In this document: positions 1-7,863 of the stretch, one piece after another | How positions within the stretch are numbered: the stretch's first letter is position 1 | Layout of the letters: each line of letters begins with the position of its first letter | Assembly: GCF_001261775.1 (NCBI RefSeq) | Contig: NZ_LN868536.1 | Location: forward strand, 558,001 to 622,000 | From: Anaeromassilibacillus senegalensis | GTDB taxonomy: Bacteria; Bacillota; Clostridia; Oscillospirales; Acutalibacteraceae | DNA: 64,000 nucleotides | Direction: 5' to 3' | Notes under the pieces: model-generated | The model's input: the letters and a program-made list of their open reading frames with translations, nothing else | Databases searched by the model: none | Told to the model about the DNA's origin: nothing | Program-made: the position numbers and the translations under genes

Positions 1-8
1 CAAATACA

Positions 9-473
9 ATGAATGTTGAAGAATTGATTGACGAACTGTACGAAATGGTGGAGAAGGCGTGGAACCTTCCGCTGAGCCGCGGACGCGCGGTCCTCGATGG
101 GGATGAGGTACGGCAGATTCTGGACGAGATCCGGGAGAACCTTCCCAAAGAGCTGCGCCAGGCGAAGGCGATTGTGGCAGACCGCGCGCAGATTATCAGC
201 GATGCCAAGCGGGAAGCGGAGACCATTGTCCGCGTGGCGGAAGAGCGTTCCAAAGCGATGGTCAACCAGGATGAGATTGTCCGCGCCGCACAGCAGAAGG
301 CAAACGATCTGGTGACGCAGGCCCAATTAAAAGCGCGGGAGATGCGCAAAGCGTCCAACGACTATGTGGAAGACCTGATGAAGCGCACGGACGACGCGTT
401 GGCGGCAAATCTTGCGGAGCTGCGTAAAACCCGCCAGAACATTAAAGCAACCCAGCGTTCCGGACAAAACTAA
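9..473 (+). CDS. Coiled-coil protein resembling an ATP synthase b-subunit stalk, function unknown
   Basis: The product is 154 residues, charged and almost wholly helical. Ala/Glu/Lys/Arg-rich heptads run from about residue 40 to 145, which is the kind of sequence often mis-annotated as an F-ATPase b subunit. There is no membrane anchor, so it is probably not an ATPase stalk. Similar small coiled-coil proteins often follow coaD in Clostridia (recalled family context, and the upstream gene lies outside the window). Only eight bases precede the ATG, so the start cannot be tested. A strong terminator follows, which separates it from the division cluster. Confidence 0.6.
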   Translation: MNVEELIDELYEMVEKAWNLPLSRGRAVLDGDEVRQILDEIRENLPKELRQAKAIVADRAQIISDAKREAETIVRVAEERSKAMVNQDEIVRAAQQKANDLVTQAQLKAREMRKASNDYVEDLMKRTDDALAANLAELRKTRQNIKATQRSGQN

Positions 474-549
474 ACCATTGATTTTTGTGCGTTTTGTACA
501 TGCATTTCCTGAAGTTTTTGGGAACAATCTAAGGAAATTGGAAAAAATT

Positions 550-590
550 AGGAGACCCAACACAAGATCTTGTGGTGGGTCTCCTTTTTT
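550..590 (+). terminator. Rho-independent terminator
   Basis: A perfect 10-bp stem, AGGAGACCCA with TGGGTCTCCT, is followed at once by six T. It ends the coiled-coil gene and insulates it from the mraZ promoter about 80 bp downstream. Confidence 0.9.
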
Positions 591-666
591 ATATCTATAT
601 ACGGAAAATTGGCACTTATAATTCCTGAAAAATACTATTTTGGTTGACATAAATGCAATGAAATGG

Positions 667-695
667 TTGCAATTTTGTTATCTATAGAGTATAAT
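667..695 (+). promoter_or_regulatory. Promoter of the division/cell-wall cluster
   Basis: TTGCAA (667-672), a 17-nt spacer and a perfect TATAAT (690-695) form a good sigma-A promoter. Transcription should begin near 702, inside or just before the MraZ box array. A stray TTGACA at 644-649 has no -10 box at a workable distance. Confidence 0.75.
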
Positions 696-706
696 CAGAT
701 CATTAA

Positions 707-746
707 GTGGGGGAAGGTGGGGCAAAGTAGTGCGCTGTGGTTGACA
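707..746 (+). promoter_or_regulatory. MraZ operator: four 10-bp-periodic GTGG-type boxes
   Basis: GTGGGG (707), GTGGGG (717), a degenerate GTAGTG (727) and GTGGTT (737) lie exactly 10 bp apart just downstream of the -10 box. MraZ is known in E. coli and Mycoplasma to bind direct repeats of this kind near its own promoter and regulate the cluster. Here the array would allow autoregulation of the whole unit. The array also shows that the GTG at 737 belongs to the operator rather than being the mraZ start codon. Confidence 0.7.
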
Positions 747-778
747 TAGCCAGCATTTGCCCTGAAAAAGGCACGATT

Positions 779-1198
779 ATGTTGATTGGCGAATACCAAC
801 ATAATATCGACCAGAAAGGCCGCGTGATTGTACCCGCTCGGTTCCGGGAGGATTTGGGCGAGCGTTTTTATGTCACGAAGGGAATGGATGGTTGTCTGTT
901 CGTTCTCCCTCCCGCTGAATGGCAAAAACTTCAGGAAAAGGTTCTGGCAATGCCCATGAGCAAGGCGAGAAAGATTCAGCTGTTTTTCTTTGCCGGTGCG
1001 ATGGAGGCGGAGCCGGACAAGCAGGGACGCATCCTGCTGCCGCAGCCACTGCGGGAGTATGCGGGCCTGACCAAAGATGTCACATTTATTGGCGCTATGA
1101 ACCGGGGAGAAATTTGGGACGCGCAGAAGTGGACAGATTTTAATGCCGGTTTGAACAGCGACAACGTCACCCAGATTATGGAGGATGTGGACTTTTAA
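779..1198 (+). CDS. mraZ: Transcriptional regulator MraZ
   Basis: The product has 139 residues, normal for MraZ, and begins MLIGEYQHNIDQKGR, the family's N-terminal signature. It has two AbrB-like half-domains, each with a D-x-K/Q-GR motif (DQKGR near residue 10 and PDKQGR near residue 80). MraZ is a ring-forming DNA-binding protein that regulates the dcw operon. An upstream GTG at 737 keeps the frame open, but it lies in the operator and would add 14 residues not seen in the family, so ATG 779 is preferred. An AAAAGG sequence lies about 8 nt ahead of it. Confidence 0.93.
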   Translation: MLIGEYQHNIDQKGRVIVPARFREDLGERFYVTKGMDGCLFVLPPAEWQKLQEKVLAMPMSKARKIQLFFFAGAMEAEPDKQGRILLPQPLREYAGLTKDVTFIGAMNRGEIWDAQKWTDFNAGLNSDNVTQIMEDVDF

Positions 1199-1245
1199 AA
1201 TGGCCTTCGGCGCGGTGTTTGCCGAGTGCGGCCGGAGGAGATAGC

Positions 1246-2172
1246 ATGGAGTTTCACCACAAGCCGGTGTTGTTCGATGAAGCGATTGAATCGCTTGCGA
1301 TCCACCCGGATGGAGTTTACATAGACGGGACTGCCGGAGGCGGCGGCCATTCCAGAGCAATCGCAGAACGGCTGACCACAGGAAAGCTGCTCTCAATTGA
1401 TCAGGACCCCGACGCCATCGAGGTGGTGCGGGAACGGCTGCGCTCGTATTCCTGTTCGGTTTTGGCACGCGCCAATTTTTCAGAGATGGACCGCGTGGCG
1501 AGGGACTTGGATTTGCCCCCGGTGGACGGTGTGTTGCTGGATATCGGCGTATCCTCCCACCAGCTGGACACCCCGGAGCGGGGCTTTTCTTACCACACCG
1601 ACGCGCCGCTCGACATGCGCATGAGCCAGCAGGGGCCGAGTGCCAGGGATTTGGTCAACACGCTGACCTGGCAGGAGTTGGCGCGCATCATCAGCCAATA
1701 CGGCGAGGACCGCAATGCGAAGAGCATTGCAAAGGGAATTGTCAAGGCGCGGGAAAGCGCGCCAATTGAAACAACCGTGCAGCTCGCGGAGATTATCAAG
1801 GCTTCCGTGCCAGCCGCGGTGCGCAGGGAGCAGGGGCATCCCGCCCGGAAAACCTTTCAGGCGCTGCGAATTGAGGTTAACGGGGAGCTGGATTGCCTTT
1901 CCAAAGGGCTGGACGCCGCGTTTTCCCTGTTAAAGCCGGGCGGACGCTTGGCGGTTATCACCTTCCATTCGCTGGAGGACCGCATGGTCAAGCAGCGTAT
2001 GGCGTCCTGGTGCCAGGGCTGCACCTGTCCGCCGGATTTTCCGGTATGCGTGTGCGGTAAGCAGCCAAAGGCAGAATTGTTATACAAAAAGGGACTGGCC
2101 CCCAGTGAAGCAGAATTGGAGTATAACCCCCGGAGCCGCAGTGCGCGGCTGCGGGTTTGCATAAAACGTTAA
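1246..2172 (+). CDS. rsmH: 16S rRNA (cytosine(1402)-N(4))-methyltransferase RsmH
   Basis: The product has 308 residues. It methylates N4 of C1402 in 16S rRNA in the ribosomal P site, using S-adenosylmethionine. The SAM-binding glycine loop (DGTAGGGGHS) is near residue 33, and DIGVSSHQLD and the C-terminal HSLEDRMVK and NPRSRSARLR blocks are typical. The ATG at 1246 has GGAGGAG six bases upstream and starts at the conserved FHHKPVL region. The longer in-frame extension to 1219 lacks a ribosome site. It lies second in the cluster, as usual. Confidence 0.95.
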   Translation: MEFHHKPVLFDEAIESLAIHPDGVYIDGTAGGGGHSRAIAERLTTGKLLSIDQDPDAIEVVRERLRSYSCSVLARANFSEMDRVARDLDLPPVDGVLLDIGVSSHQLDTPERGFSYHTDAPLDMRMSQQGPSARDLVNTLTWQELARIISQYGEDRNAKSIAKGIVKARESAPIETTVQLAEIIKASVPAAVRREQGHPARKTFQALRIEVNGELDCLSKGLDAAFSLLKPGGRLAVITFHSLEDRMVKQRMASWCQGCTCPPDFPVCVCGKQPKAELLYKKGLAPSEAELEYNPRSRSARLRVCIKR

Positions 2173-2199
2173 AAAAGAAACGGAAAGAAGGGTCTGTGG

Positions 2200-2700
2200 A
2201 TGGCGACACACCGCAAAGGCGAAGCGTATGATTTTGAACTTTTTGAGCCGAAGAGACAACTGGAACAGGAGCAGCAGCAAAAAAATAATATCATACGTCT
2301 TCCGCAGGAACAACTGGAAAAGAACCGCCGTCCAAAGCACAGGGGGCTGAAGGTTATTTCTATGAGCCTGTTTTTACTGGCCATGATGACCATTGCCGGT
2401 TCACTGGTGTATGGGCAGGTCCGTCTGACAGAATTGACTGAGGACATCAACACCTATTCGACCGTTTTGGAAGAGCAGCAGAGTGTCTATGTACAGTTAA
2501 AAATGAAGTCGGACGCCAAACTTTCCCTGCAGACCGTTGAAGATTATGCGGAGAACAACCTTGGGATGCGAAAGATCGAACAGAGCCAGGTGGAATATAT
2601 CAGCCTGTCGAAGGGAGACAAGAGCCAGGTGGTGGAAGAGGAGCAGTCTCAAAATCTGCTGACTTCCATATGGGATTTTATCCAGCAGCTGTTGTCATAA
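2200..2700 (+). CDS. ftsL: FtsL-like cell division protein
   Basis: The product has 166 residues: a charged cytoplasmic N-terminus (1-50), one membrane segment (about 52-71) and an extracellular helical stretch with heptads (about 75-125). This bitopic layout and the place between rsmH and the transpeptidase gene match FtsL, which with DivIC and DivIB supports FtsW/FtsI at the septum. Sequence conservation in this family is very low, so the call rests mainly on topology and position. The acidic tail (130-166) is longer than usual. Confidence 0.8.
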   Translation: MATHRKGEAYDFELFEPKRQLEQEQQQKNNIIRLPQEQLEKNRRPKHRGLKVISMSLFLLAMMTIAGSLVYGQVRLTELTEDINTYSTVLEEQQSVYVQLKMKSDAKLSLQTVEDYAENNLGMRKIEQSQVEYISLSKGDKSQVVEEEQSQNLLTSIWDFIQQLLS

Positions 2701-2789
2701 AAAGAACCTTGTTTCAATAGATATGGAATGAACAGTATCAGAACAGTTGCAGTGAATCAATTCAAAAAGGAGACGAGGACGGGAAGAAT

Positions 2790-2870
2790 GTGGCGACAAA
2801 GCTGCAATTTTTCCGGACCGCCAAATGGTTGAAAACATTTGCTACAATTGCTCTGTGGCCGGTCTATTGA
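2790..2870 (+). CDS. Possible 26-residue hydrophobic/basic peptide
   Basis: A GTG-started frame of 26 codons lies between ftsL and ftsI and ends in TGA at 2868. The peptide begins VATKLQFFRTAKW and ends LWPVY, and could form a short amphipathic membrane helix. An AAAAAGGAG block lies upstream but is about 17 nt from the GTG, so the ribosome site is poor. It may be chance. It is listed because the ftsL-ftsI spacer is unusually long (249 bp) for this operon. Confidence 0.2.
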   Translation: MATKLQFFRTAKWLKTFATIALWPVY

Positions 2871-2898
2871 GGAAAAGGTGCGGATCAATACCAGAACG

Positions 2899-2933
2899 GG
2901 AGAGTTAAGAGAATTCTTGACTCTCCGTTTTAT
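2899..2933 (+). promoter_or_regulatory. Hairpin just upstream of ftsI/spoVD
   Basis: GGAGAGT (2899-2905) pairs with ACTCTCC (2920-2926), and the loop contains AAGAGAATTCTT, which can extend the stem. GTTTTATAAT follows. The hairpin ends about a dozen bases before the ftsI ribosome site, so it could be a weak terminator, an attenuator or a processing/stability stem. Confidence 0.45.
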
Positions 2934-2949
2934 AATTTGGAGGTTGCAG

Positions 2950-5175
2950 ATGGCAAAGGGGACAACAATCAGGATGTGGCATCGGACGATCTTTATGCTG
3001 ATCGTCATGATTGTCATCGGTTTTGGCGCGGTTGCCGTCAGTCTGTTCCGGCTGCAGATCGTGCAGGGGGAAGAGCTGCAAACGCGCGCGGTAGACCAGT
3101 ATTTGAAGGATACGTCAATCAATGCAAAGCGCGGAACGATCTATGACTGCAATATGAAGGTACTTGCGGAGAGCGCCAATGTCTGGAAAGTCGTATTAGA
3201 ACCGGCTTATATTACGGATAAGAACCGGGACCTGATCTGTACCGGCCTTGCAGAGATACTGGATTTGGACAAGAACGAGCTGCTGGAGCGCAGTCAGAAA
3301 AAAACATATTACGATGTGGTAAAGGGCAAAGTAGAAACAGAAATCAAGGATGAAATTGTCAAATTTAAAAAGGACAATCAAATCGGCAACGGCATCCGGT
3401 TGATTGAAGACTACAAGCGCTACTACCCGTATGGAAAGTTTGCGTCCTCTGTGCTGGGATTTACCGGTTCCGACAGCCAGGGATTGGCTGGTATAGAAGC
3501 GCAGTATGATGCCACCCTGACGGGTGTTTCCGGCCGGCTGGTGACGGCGAAAAACGCGCTGGGCACGGATATGTCCTTTGATTATGAGCAGCGGGTGGAG
3601 CCGCAGAACGGCTACAGCCTGGTGTTGACGCTGGATGAGGTGGTGCAGCACTTCCTGGAAAAATACCTGGAGGAAGGCGTTGTGAACAGCGGCGCGCGCA
3701 ACCGCGCCTGCGGCATCGTCATGAATGTCAAAACCGGTGCGATCCTCGGCATGGCGGTCAAGGGGGACTTTGACCCGAACGACCCATTTACACTTGCCGA
3801 TCCCACTGAAAAGGCGGCGGTAGACGCCTTGCAGGGAGAGGAGCGGAAAAAGGCGCTGAACGAAGCGCGTCAGAAGCAATGGAGAAATAAATGCGTCAGC
3901 GATACCTATTATCCCGGTTCTGTTTTTAAGATGGTTACTTCGTCCATGGGCTTTGAGGAAGGCGTTATTAATGAAAATTCGCCGTTTTCCTGCCCTGGCT
4001 ATTATATAGTGGCGGACCGCCGCATCAGCTGCTGGAAAACAGCGGGACACGGCGGCGAAACCTTTTCACAGGGACTGTGCAATTCCTGCAACCCGGTTTT
4101 TATCCAGGTTGGCGAACGGCTGGGACCGAAAACCTTCTTTAAATATTTTGAGGCCTTTGGGTTTACACAGAAGACGGGCATTGATCTGCCCGGCGAATCC
4201 CGCAGCATTTACTACGATGAAAACATGGGCCCGGTTGAATTGGCGACAGAGTCCTTTGGACAGAACTTCAGTATTACGCCGATCCAGATGATCACCGGCG
4301 CGGCTGCGGTTGCCAACGGCGGCTATCTGGTACAGCCGCATGTGGTGGCACAGGTTATCGACGACGACGGCAATATCATCCGCACGACGGATACCACCGT
4401 CAAACGCCAGGTAATTTCCAATGATACCTCCCAGCGCGTCAGCGCCATTCTGCAGCAGACCGCTACCACCGGCACGGCGAAAAACGGTTACATTGCCGGA
4501 TACCGTGTGGCGGGAAAAACCGGTACGTCGGAAAAAATTGCGGAGTGGATCGCGCAGGGCAAACAGGGAGAAAAGAAATATATCGCCTCTTATTGCGGCT
4601 ATGCGCCGGCGGACGATCCGCAGGTTGCCATGCTGGTGTTCTTTGACGAACCGCTCCGCCAAAACGGGCAGGTGTTCGGCAGTGCGATCGCGGGACCGCC
4701 GTTTGCAAAGACCATGAGCGAAATCCTTCCGTATCTGGGCATTGAGGCGAAATACACGGAAGAGGAGCTTGCCAAGCTGGATACAACCACGCCGGATGTG
4801 CGCGGCAAGAGCGTACAGGAGGCGCAGAATACCATTCAGACCGCGGAACTGGAAGCAAAGGTTTACGGCAACGGCGCCACAGTAGTTTCCCAGGTGCCGG
4901 AACCGGGCAAGAGCATCCCGAAGAACGGGCAGATGGTGCTGTTTACTGACGAGGAGAGCGCATCGAAGACGGTCAAGGTGCCAAAGCTGACCGGGCTGAC
5001 CTTGTCACAGGCCAATGCGGCAGCAACAAACGCCGGCATCAATATCAGCATTTCCGGTGCGGCGCTTACTGGGAAGAATGCGGTATCCAACCTGCAAAGT
5101 ATTCCGGAGGGAAGCGATGTGCCGCCGGGCACCATTGTCACGGTAGACTTTGTCGAACTCGACTCGGTAGAATAA
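2950..5175 (+). CDS. Class B penicillin-binding protein with PASTA repeats (FtsI/SpoVD type)
   Basis: The product has 741 residues. It is a membrane-anchored septal or spore-cortex peptidoglycan transpeptidase. An N-terminal membrane helix (about 10-32) is followed by the dimerisation region and the transpeptidase domain with S324-V-F-K (acylation site), S379-C-N and K523-T-G. Two PASTA domains fill the C-terminus (about 580-740). ATG 2950 has GGAGG five to six bases upstream; the longer frame from 2839 would put 37 non-family residues ahead of the anchor. FtsI and SpoVD cannot be told apart by sequence alone; in Clostridia this position is often called SpoVD. Confidence 0.93.
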   Translation: MAKGTTIRMWHRTIFMLIVMIVIGFGAVAVSLFRLQIVQGEELQTRAVDQYLKDTSINAKRGTIYDCNMKVLAESANVWKVVLEPAYITDKNRDLICTGLAEILDLDKNELLERSQKKTYYDVVKGKVETEIKDEIVKFKKDNQIGNGIRLIEDYKRYYPYGKFASSVLGFTGSDSQGLAGIEAQYDATLTGVSGRLVTAKNALGTDMSFDYEQRVEPQNGYSLVLTLDEVVQHFLEKYLEEGVVNSGARNRACGIVMNVKTGAILGMAVKGDFDPNDPFTLADPTEKAAVDALQGEERKKALNEARQKQWRNKCVSDTYYPGSVFKMVTSSMGFEEGVINENSPFSCPGYYIVADRRISCWKTAGHGGETFSQGLCNSCNPVFIQVGERLGPKTFFKYFEAFGFTQKTGIDLPGESRSIYYDENMGPVELATESFGQNFSITPIQMITGAAAVANGGYLVQPHVVAQVIDDDGNIIRTTDTTVKRQVISNDTSQRVSAILQQTATTGTAKNGYIAGYRVAGKTGTSEKIAEWIAQGKQGEKKYIASYCGYAPADDPQVAMLVFFDEPLRQNGQVFGSAIAGPPFAKTMSEILPYLGIEAKYTEEELAKLDTTTPDVRGKSVQEAQNTIQTAELEAKVYGNGATVVSQVPEPGKSIPKNGQMVLFTDEESASKTVKVPKLTGLTLSQANAAATNAGINISISGAALTGKNAVSNLQSIPEGSDVPPGTIVTVDFVELDSVE

Positions 5176-5265
5176 GATGTGAATTTGGAAAATGAAACAA
5201 GAATAGAACCGGTTCTAATTAGGGAATGGTAAAATTTACCGTTCATCTGAATTAGAAGAATATGG

Positions 5266-5309
5266 TATAATAACCTCACGCCGTGTCCGGAAGCAGAGCT
5301 TCTGGCGGC
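5266..5309 (+). repeat. Promoter-linked hairpin element, copy A (upstream of mraY)
   Basis: TATAAT (5266-5271) is followed by AACCTCAC and a hairpin at 5280-5309. The outer stem is GCCGT/GCGGC, there is a 3-nt bulge, and the inner stem is CGGAAGC/GCTTCTG around an AGA loop. Two related copies lie at 43847-43890 and 43936-43979, with the hairpin always starting 14 nt after the first T of the -10 box. This copy uses G-U pairs where the others use Watson-Crick pairs. The rest of the 312-bp ftsI-mraY gap (to 5487) holds no gene I can see; murE and murF would often lie here. Confidence 0.65.
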
Positions 5310-5487
5310 TGGGAGAACATTGAATCATGCCGGATGGAAAAGTTCGTTAGCCTGTGGCACGATGCGGGCGGCGTTGTGTGAAGGGCATGATGGAGTAACC
5401 GCATAGTATTCCTAAAATTATAGATTTAACAAAAACAGCAGGTTTCCACGCGGTGGGGCATGAATATCAGAAGAGGGGATTTTGCAT

Positions 5488-6498
5488 ATGGCGGACGGAA
5501 TGTGGACACTCGCGGCGGCTGCGATTGCATTTGCAGTGACGGGACTTTTGGGAAAATGGATGGTTCCGTTTCTGCATAAGATCAATTTTGGGCAGACCAT
5601 TCGAGAGGAAGGCCCCAAATGGCATCAGAAGAAGAGTGGAACGCCGACTATGGGCGGGTTCATGTTCATTGTTGGCATCTTTGTATCAGCGGCGCTCTGC
5701 CTGTACCTGTTTTATAAAAACAGCGGCCAGAACCCCACCGATATGAATTTGCATGTCAAACTGATCGGCGGCATGCTGATGGCGCTGGGATTTGGCGGCG
5801 TCGGTTTCCTCGACGATTACATCAAGGTTGTGAAAAAACGCAACCTGGGGCTTAACGAGCGCCAGAAGCTGATTCTGCAATTCCTTGTGGCCGGCGGATA
5901 TCTCGCGTCGCTGTACCTGTCCGGCGCGTCCAGTGTCACGCTGATCCCGTTCTTCGGCGGTGTGGATTTGGGAATTGCCTATTGGGTTCTCGCACTTTTG
6001 GGAATTGTCGCAATGGTCAACGCGGTGAATTTTACGGACGGTATCGACGGCCTCAACGCTTCCGTAACATTTTTTGTTTCGCTGGCGTTCATGGTGATTG
6101 CCGGAATTGTCGGAATCAACGGCATGAGCATCTTGTCGGCTGCCTGTGCAGGCGGCTGCCTCGGCTTCTTGATCTGGAATTTCAACCCGGCCAAGGTTTT
6201 CATGGGCGACACGGGTTCCCTGTTTTTGGGAGGCATGGTGTGTGCGCTCGCCTTTGGGCTGAATATGCCGGTCCTGCTTCTGCCGGCTGGTATCATATAT
6301 ATTTGTGAAATCGCCTCCGTTGTGTTGCAGGTGACCTATTTCAAAGCGACACACGGCAAACGACTGTTTAAAATGAGCCCCATCCACCACCATTTTGAAA
6401 TGTGCGGATGGAGCGAAGTGAAAATTTGCACCGTGTTCAGCATGGTGACGCTGTTGTTTGGCGCGCTTGGCGCGGCAGCCGTATGGTTTGGGCTATAA
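5488..6498 (+). CDS. mraY: Phospho-N-acetylmuramoyl-pentapeptide-transferase MraY
   Basis: The product has 336 residues and about ten membrane helices. It transfers phospho-MurNAc-pentapeptide from UDP to undecaprenyl phosphate to make lipid I. Family motifs are visible: KKSGTPTMGG near residue 50, FLDDYIK near 110, NAVNFTDGIDGLN near 175, and the C-terminal SPIHHHFE with the catalytic histidines. ATG 5488 (preceded by AGAGGGGAT) is chosen; a TTG two codons earlier is also in frame. It sits about 310 bp after ftsI and has its own candidate promoter element (copy A). Confidence 0.96.
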   Translation: MADGMWTLAAAAIAFAVTGLLGKWMVPFLHKINFGQTIREEGPKWHQKKSGTPTMGGFMFIVGIFVSAALCLYLFYKNSGQNPTDMNLHVKLIGGMLMALGFGGVGFLDDYIKVVKKRNLGLNERQKLILQFLVAGGYLASLYLSGASSVTLIPFFGGVDLGIAYWVLALLGIVAMVNAVNFTDGIDGLNASVTFFVSLAFMVIAGIVGINGMSILSAACAGGCLGFLIWNFNPAKVFMGDTGSLFLGGMVCALAFGLNMPVLLLPAGIIYICEIASVVLQVTYFKATHGKRLFKMSPIHHHFEMCGWSEVKICTVFSMVTLLFGALGAAAVWFGL

Positions 6499-6587
6499 CC
6501 GGCCTGATAAAGTGACATTTTTGGCGGGTAAATTGTGGTTAAATGAATGGGACCCCGCAAGATATGCGGCAGAAAGGAGGCGGTTTG

Positions 6588-7820
6588 ATGGCGACAAGGG
6601 CGGATACCAAAAAGGGCGCCCCAGTGAGACGCCCTCCATCCGCGAGGAAAGAAGATACACAGGAGCTAACCCAGAGTTCGTCTCTGGTCAAGCGGATGCG
6701 CAAAAAATTTCGTCTGTTTTCTGTACGCGCCGGCATGGATCTGCCGTTCTTTTTCCTGGTATTGACGCTGTTGGTTATCGGCCTGGTCATGCTGTTTTCC
6801 GCCAGCTATGCCTACGCCTACTATTATTATGGGAACAGCTACTATTTCATCGCCCGTCAGGCGGGATTTGCGCTGGCTGGCGTTGCGGCGATGGTGGCGA
6901 TCTCCTATTTTGACTATCATCACCTGCATAAATTGGCTGTTCCTATCCTTATGGTCACGTATCTGCTGCTGGTTCTGGTGTTGTTCCTGCCGGAGAGAAA
7001 CGGTGTTAAACGGTGGATCGTCTTTGGCCCCGTCAATTTCCAGCCTTCAGAGATTGCAAAGTTTGCCCTTATTTTGATCTTTGCGCATCTGATCTCCATC
7101 AACTTTAAACGGATGGGGACTTTCCGATACGGTGTTCTGCCTTATCTGCTGATTCTGGGTTCCATCGCGGTTCTCGTTATTTTGGAAAAGCACGTTTCCG
7201 CCACGCTGATTTTGGTTATGCTGGCGGGCGTCATGCTCTTTATCGGGGGCATACAGTTGCGATGGTTTGGTATTGCGTTCAGCGCCTTGGGCGCTGCGGT
7301 GGCGTATATCGTCCTCTTCAGCGCGAAATTTGGCTATGCGAACGACCGCATCGCCGGCTGGCTGGATCCGTTTGGCACCACGGTAGATACCTGGCAGACC
7401 AGGCAGTCATTGATGTCCATCGGCTCGGGCGGTCTCCTGGGACTGGGCCTCGGCCAGTCGCGTCAAAAGTACCTGTATCTGCCGGAACCACAAAACGATT
7501 TTATCTTTGCGATTGTGTGTGAGGAACTGGGCTTTATCGGCGCGCTGCTGGTGATCATCCTGTTTGCCATGCTGGTCTGGCGCGGCATCACGGTATCCCT
7601 GAAGGCGAAGGATAAGTTCGGTATGCTGCTCGGCATCGGCCTGACCGTACAGGTGGGCCTGCAGGTGATCCTGAACATCGCTGTTGTGACGAATACGATT
7701 CCGAATACCGGAATCAGCTTGCCGTTCTTCAGCGCCGGAGGTACGTCGCTGATGATTTTATTGGCGGAAATGGGCGTTGTCCTGTCGATCTCACGAACGT
7801 CGATGATTGAGAAGACGTAG
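6588..7820 (+). CDS. ftsW: Peptidoglycan glycosyltransferase FtsW
   Basis: The product has 410 residues of the SEDS family and polymerises lipid II at the division septum with its partner FtsI. A basic cytoplasmic N-terminus (1-50) precedes about ten membrane helices. Family blocks include NGVKRWIVFG, FQPSEIAKFA, the PEPQNDFIFA loop near residue 305 and the C-terminal NTGISLPFFSAGGTS. ATG 6588 has a perfect AAAGGAGG upstream; an earlier ATG at 6543 has none. murD, which often separates mraY and ftsW, is absent: only 89 bp lie between them. Confidence 0.95.
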   Translation: MATRADTKKGAPVRRPPSARKEDTQELTQSSSLVKRMRKKFRLFSVRAGMDLPFFFLVLTLLVIGLVMLFSASYAYAYYYYGNSYYFIARQAGFALAGVAAMVAISYFDYHHLHKLAVPILMVTYLLLVLVLFLPERNGVKRWIVFGPVNFQPSEIAKFALILIFAHLISINFKRMGTFRYGVLPYLLILGSIAVLVILEKHVSATLILVMLAGVMLFIGGIQLRWFGIAFSALGAAVAYIVLFSAKFGYANDRIAGWLDPFGTTVDTWQTRQSLMSIGSGGLLGLGLGQSRQKYLYLPEPQNDFIFAIVCEELGFIGALLVIILFAMLVWRGITVSLKAKDKFGMLLGIGLTVQVGLQVILNIAVVTNTIPNTGISLPFFSAGGTSLMILLAEMGVVLSISRTSMIEKT

Positions 7821-7863
7821 CGCGCCCGGCAGAGCGAAGTAAGCGATTAAAGGAGACAGCGGT

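Noticed and set aside
737..1198. Longer mraZ starting at GTG 737
   Set aside because: The GTG lies in the MraZ box array and the added 14 residues do not fit the family start MLIGEYQH.
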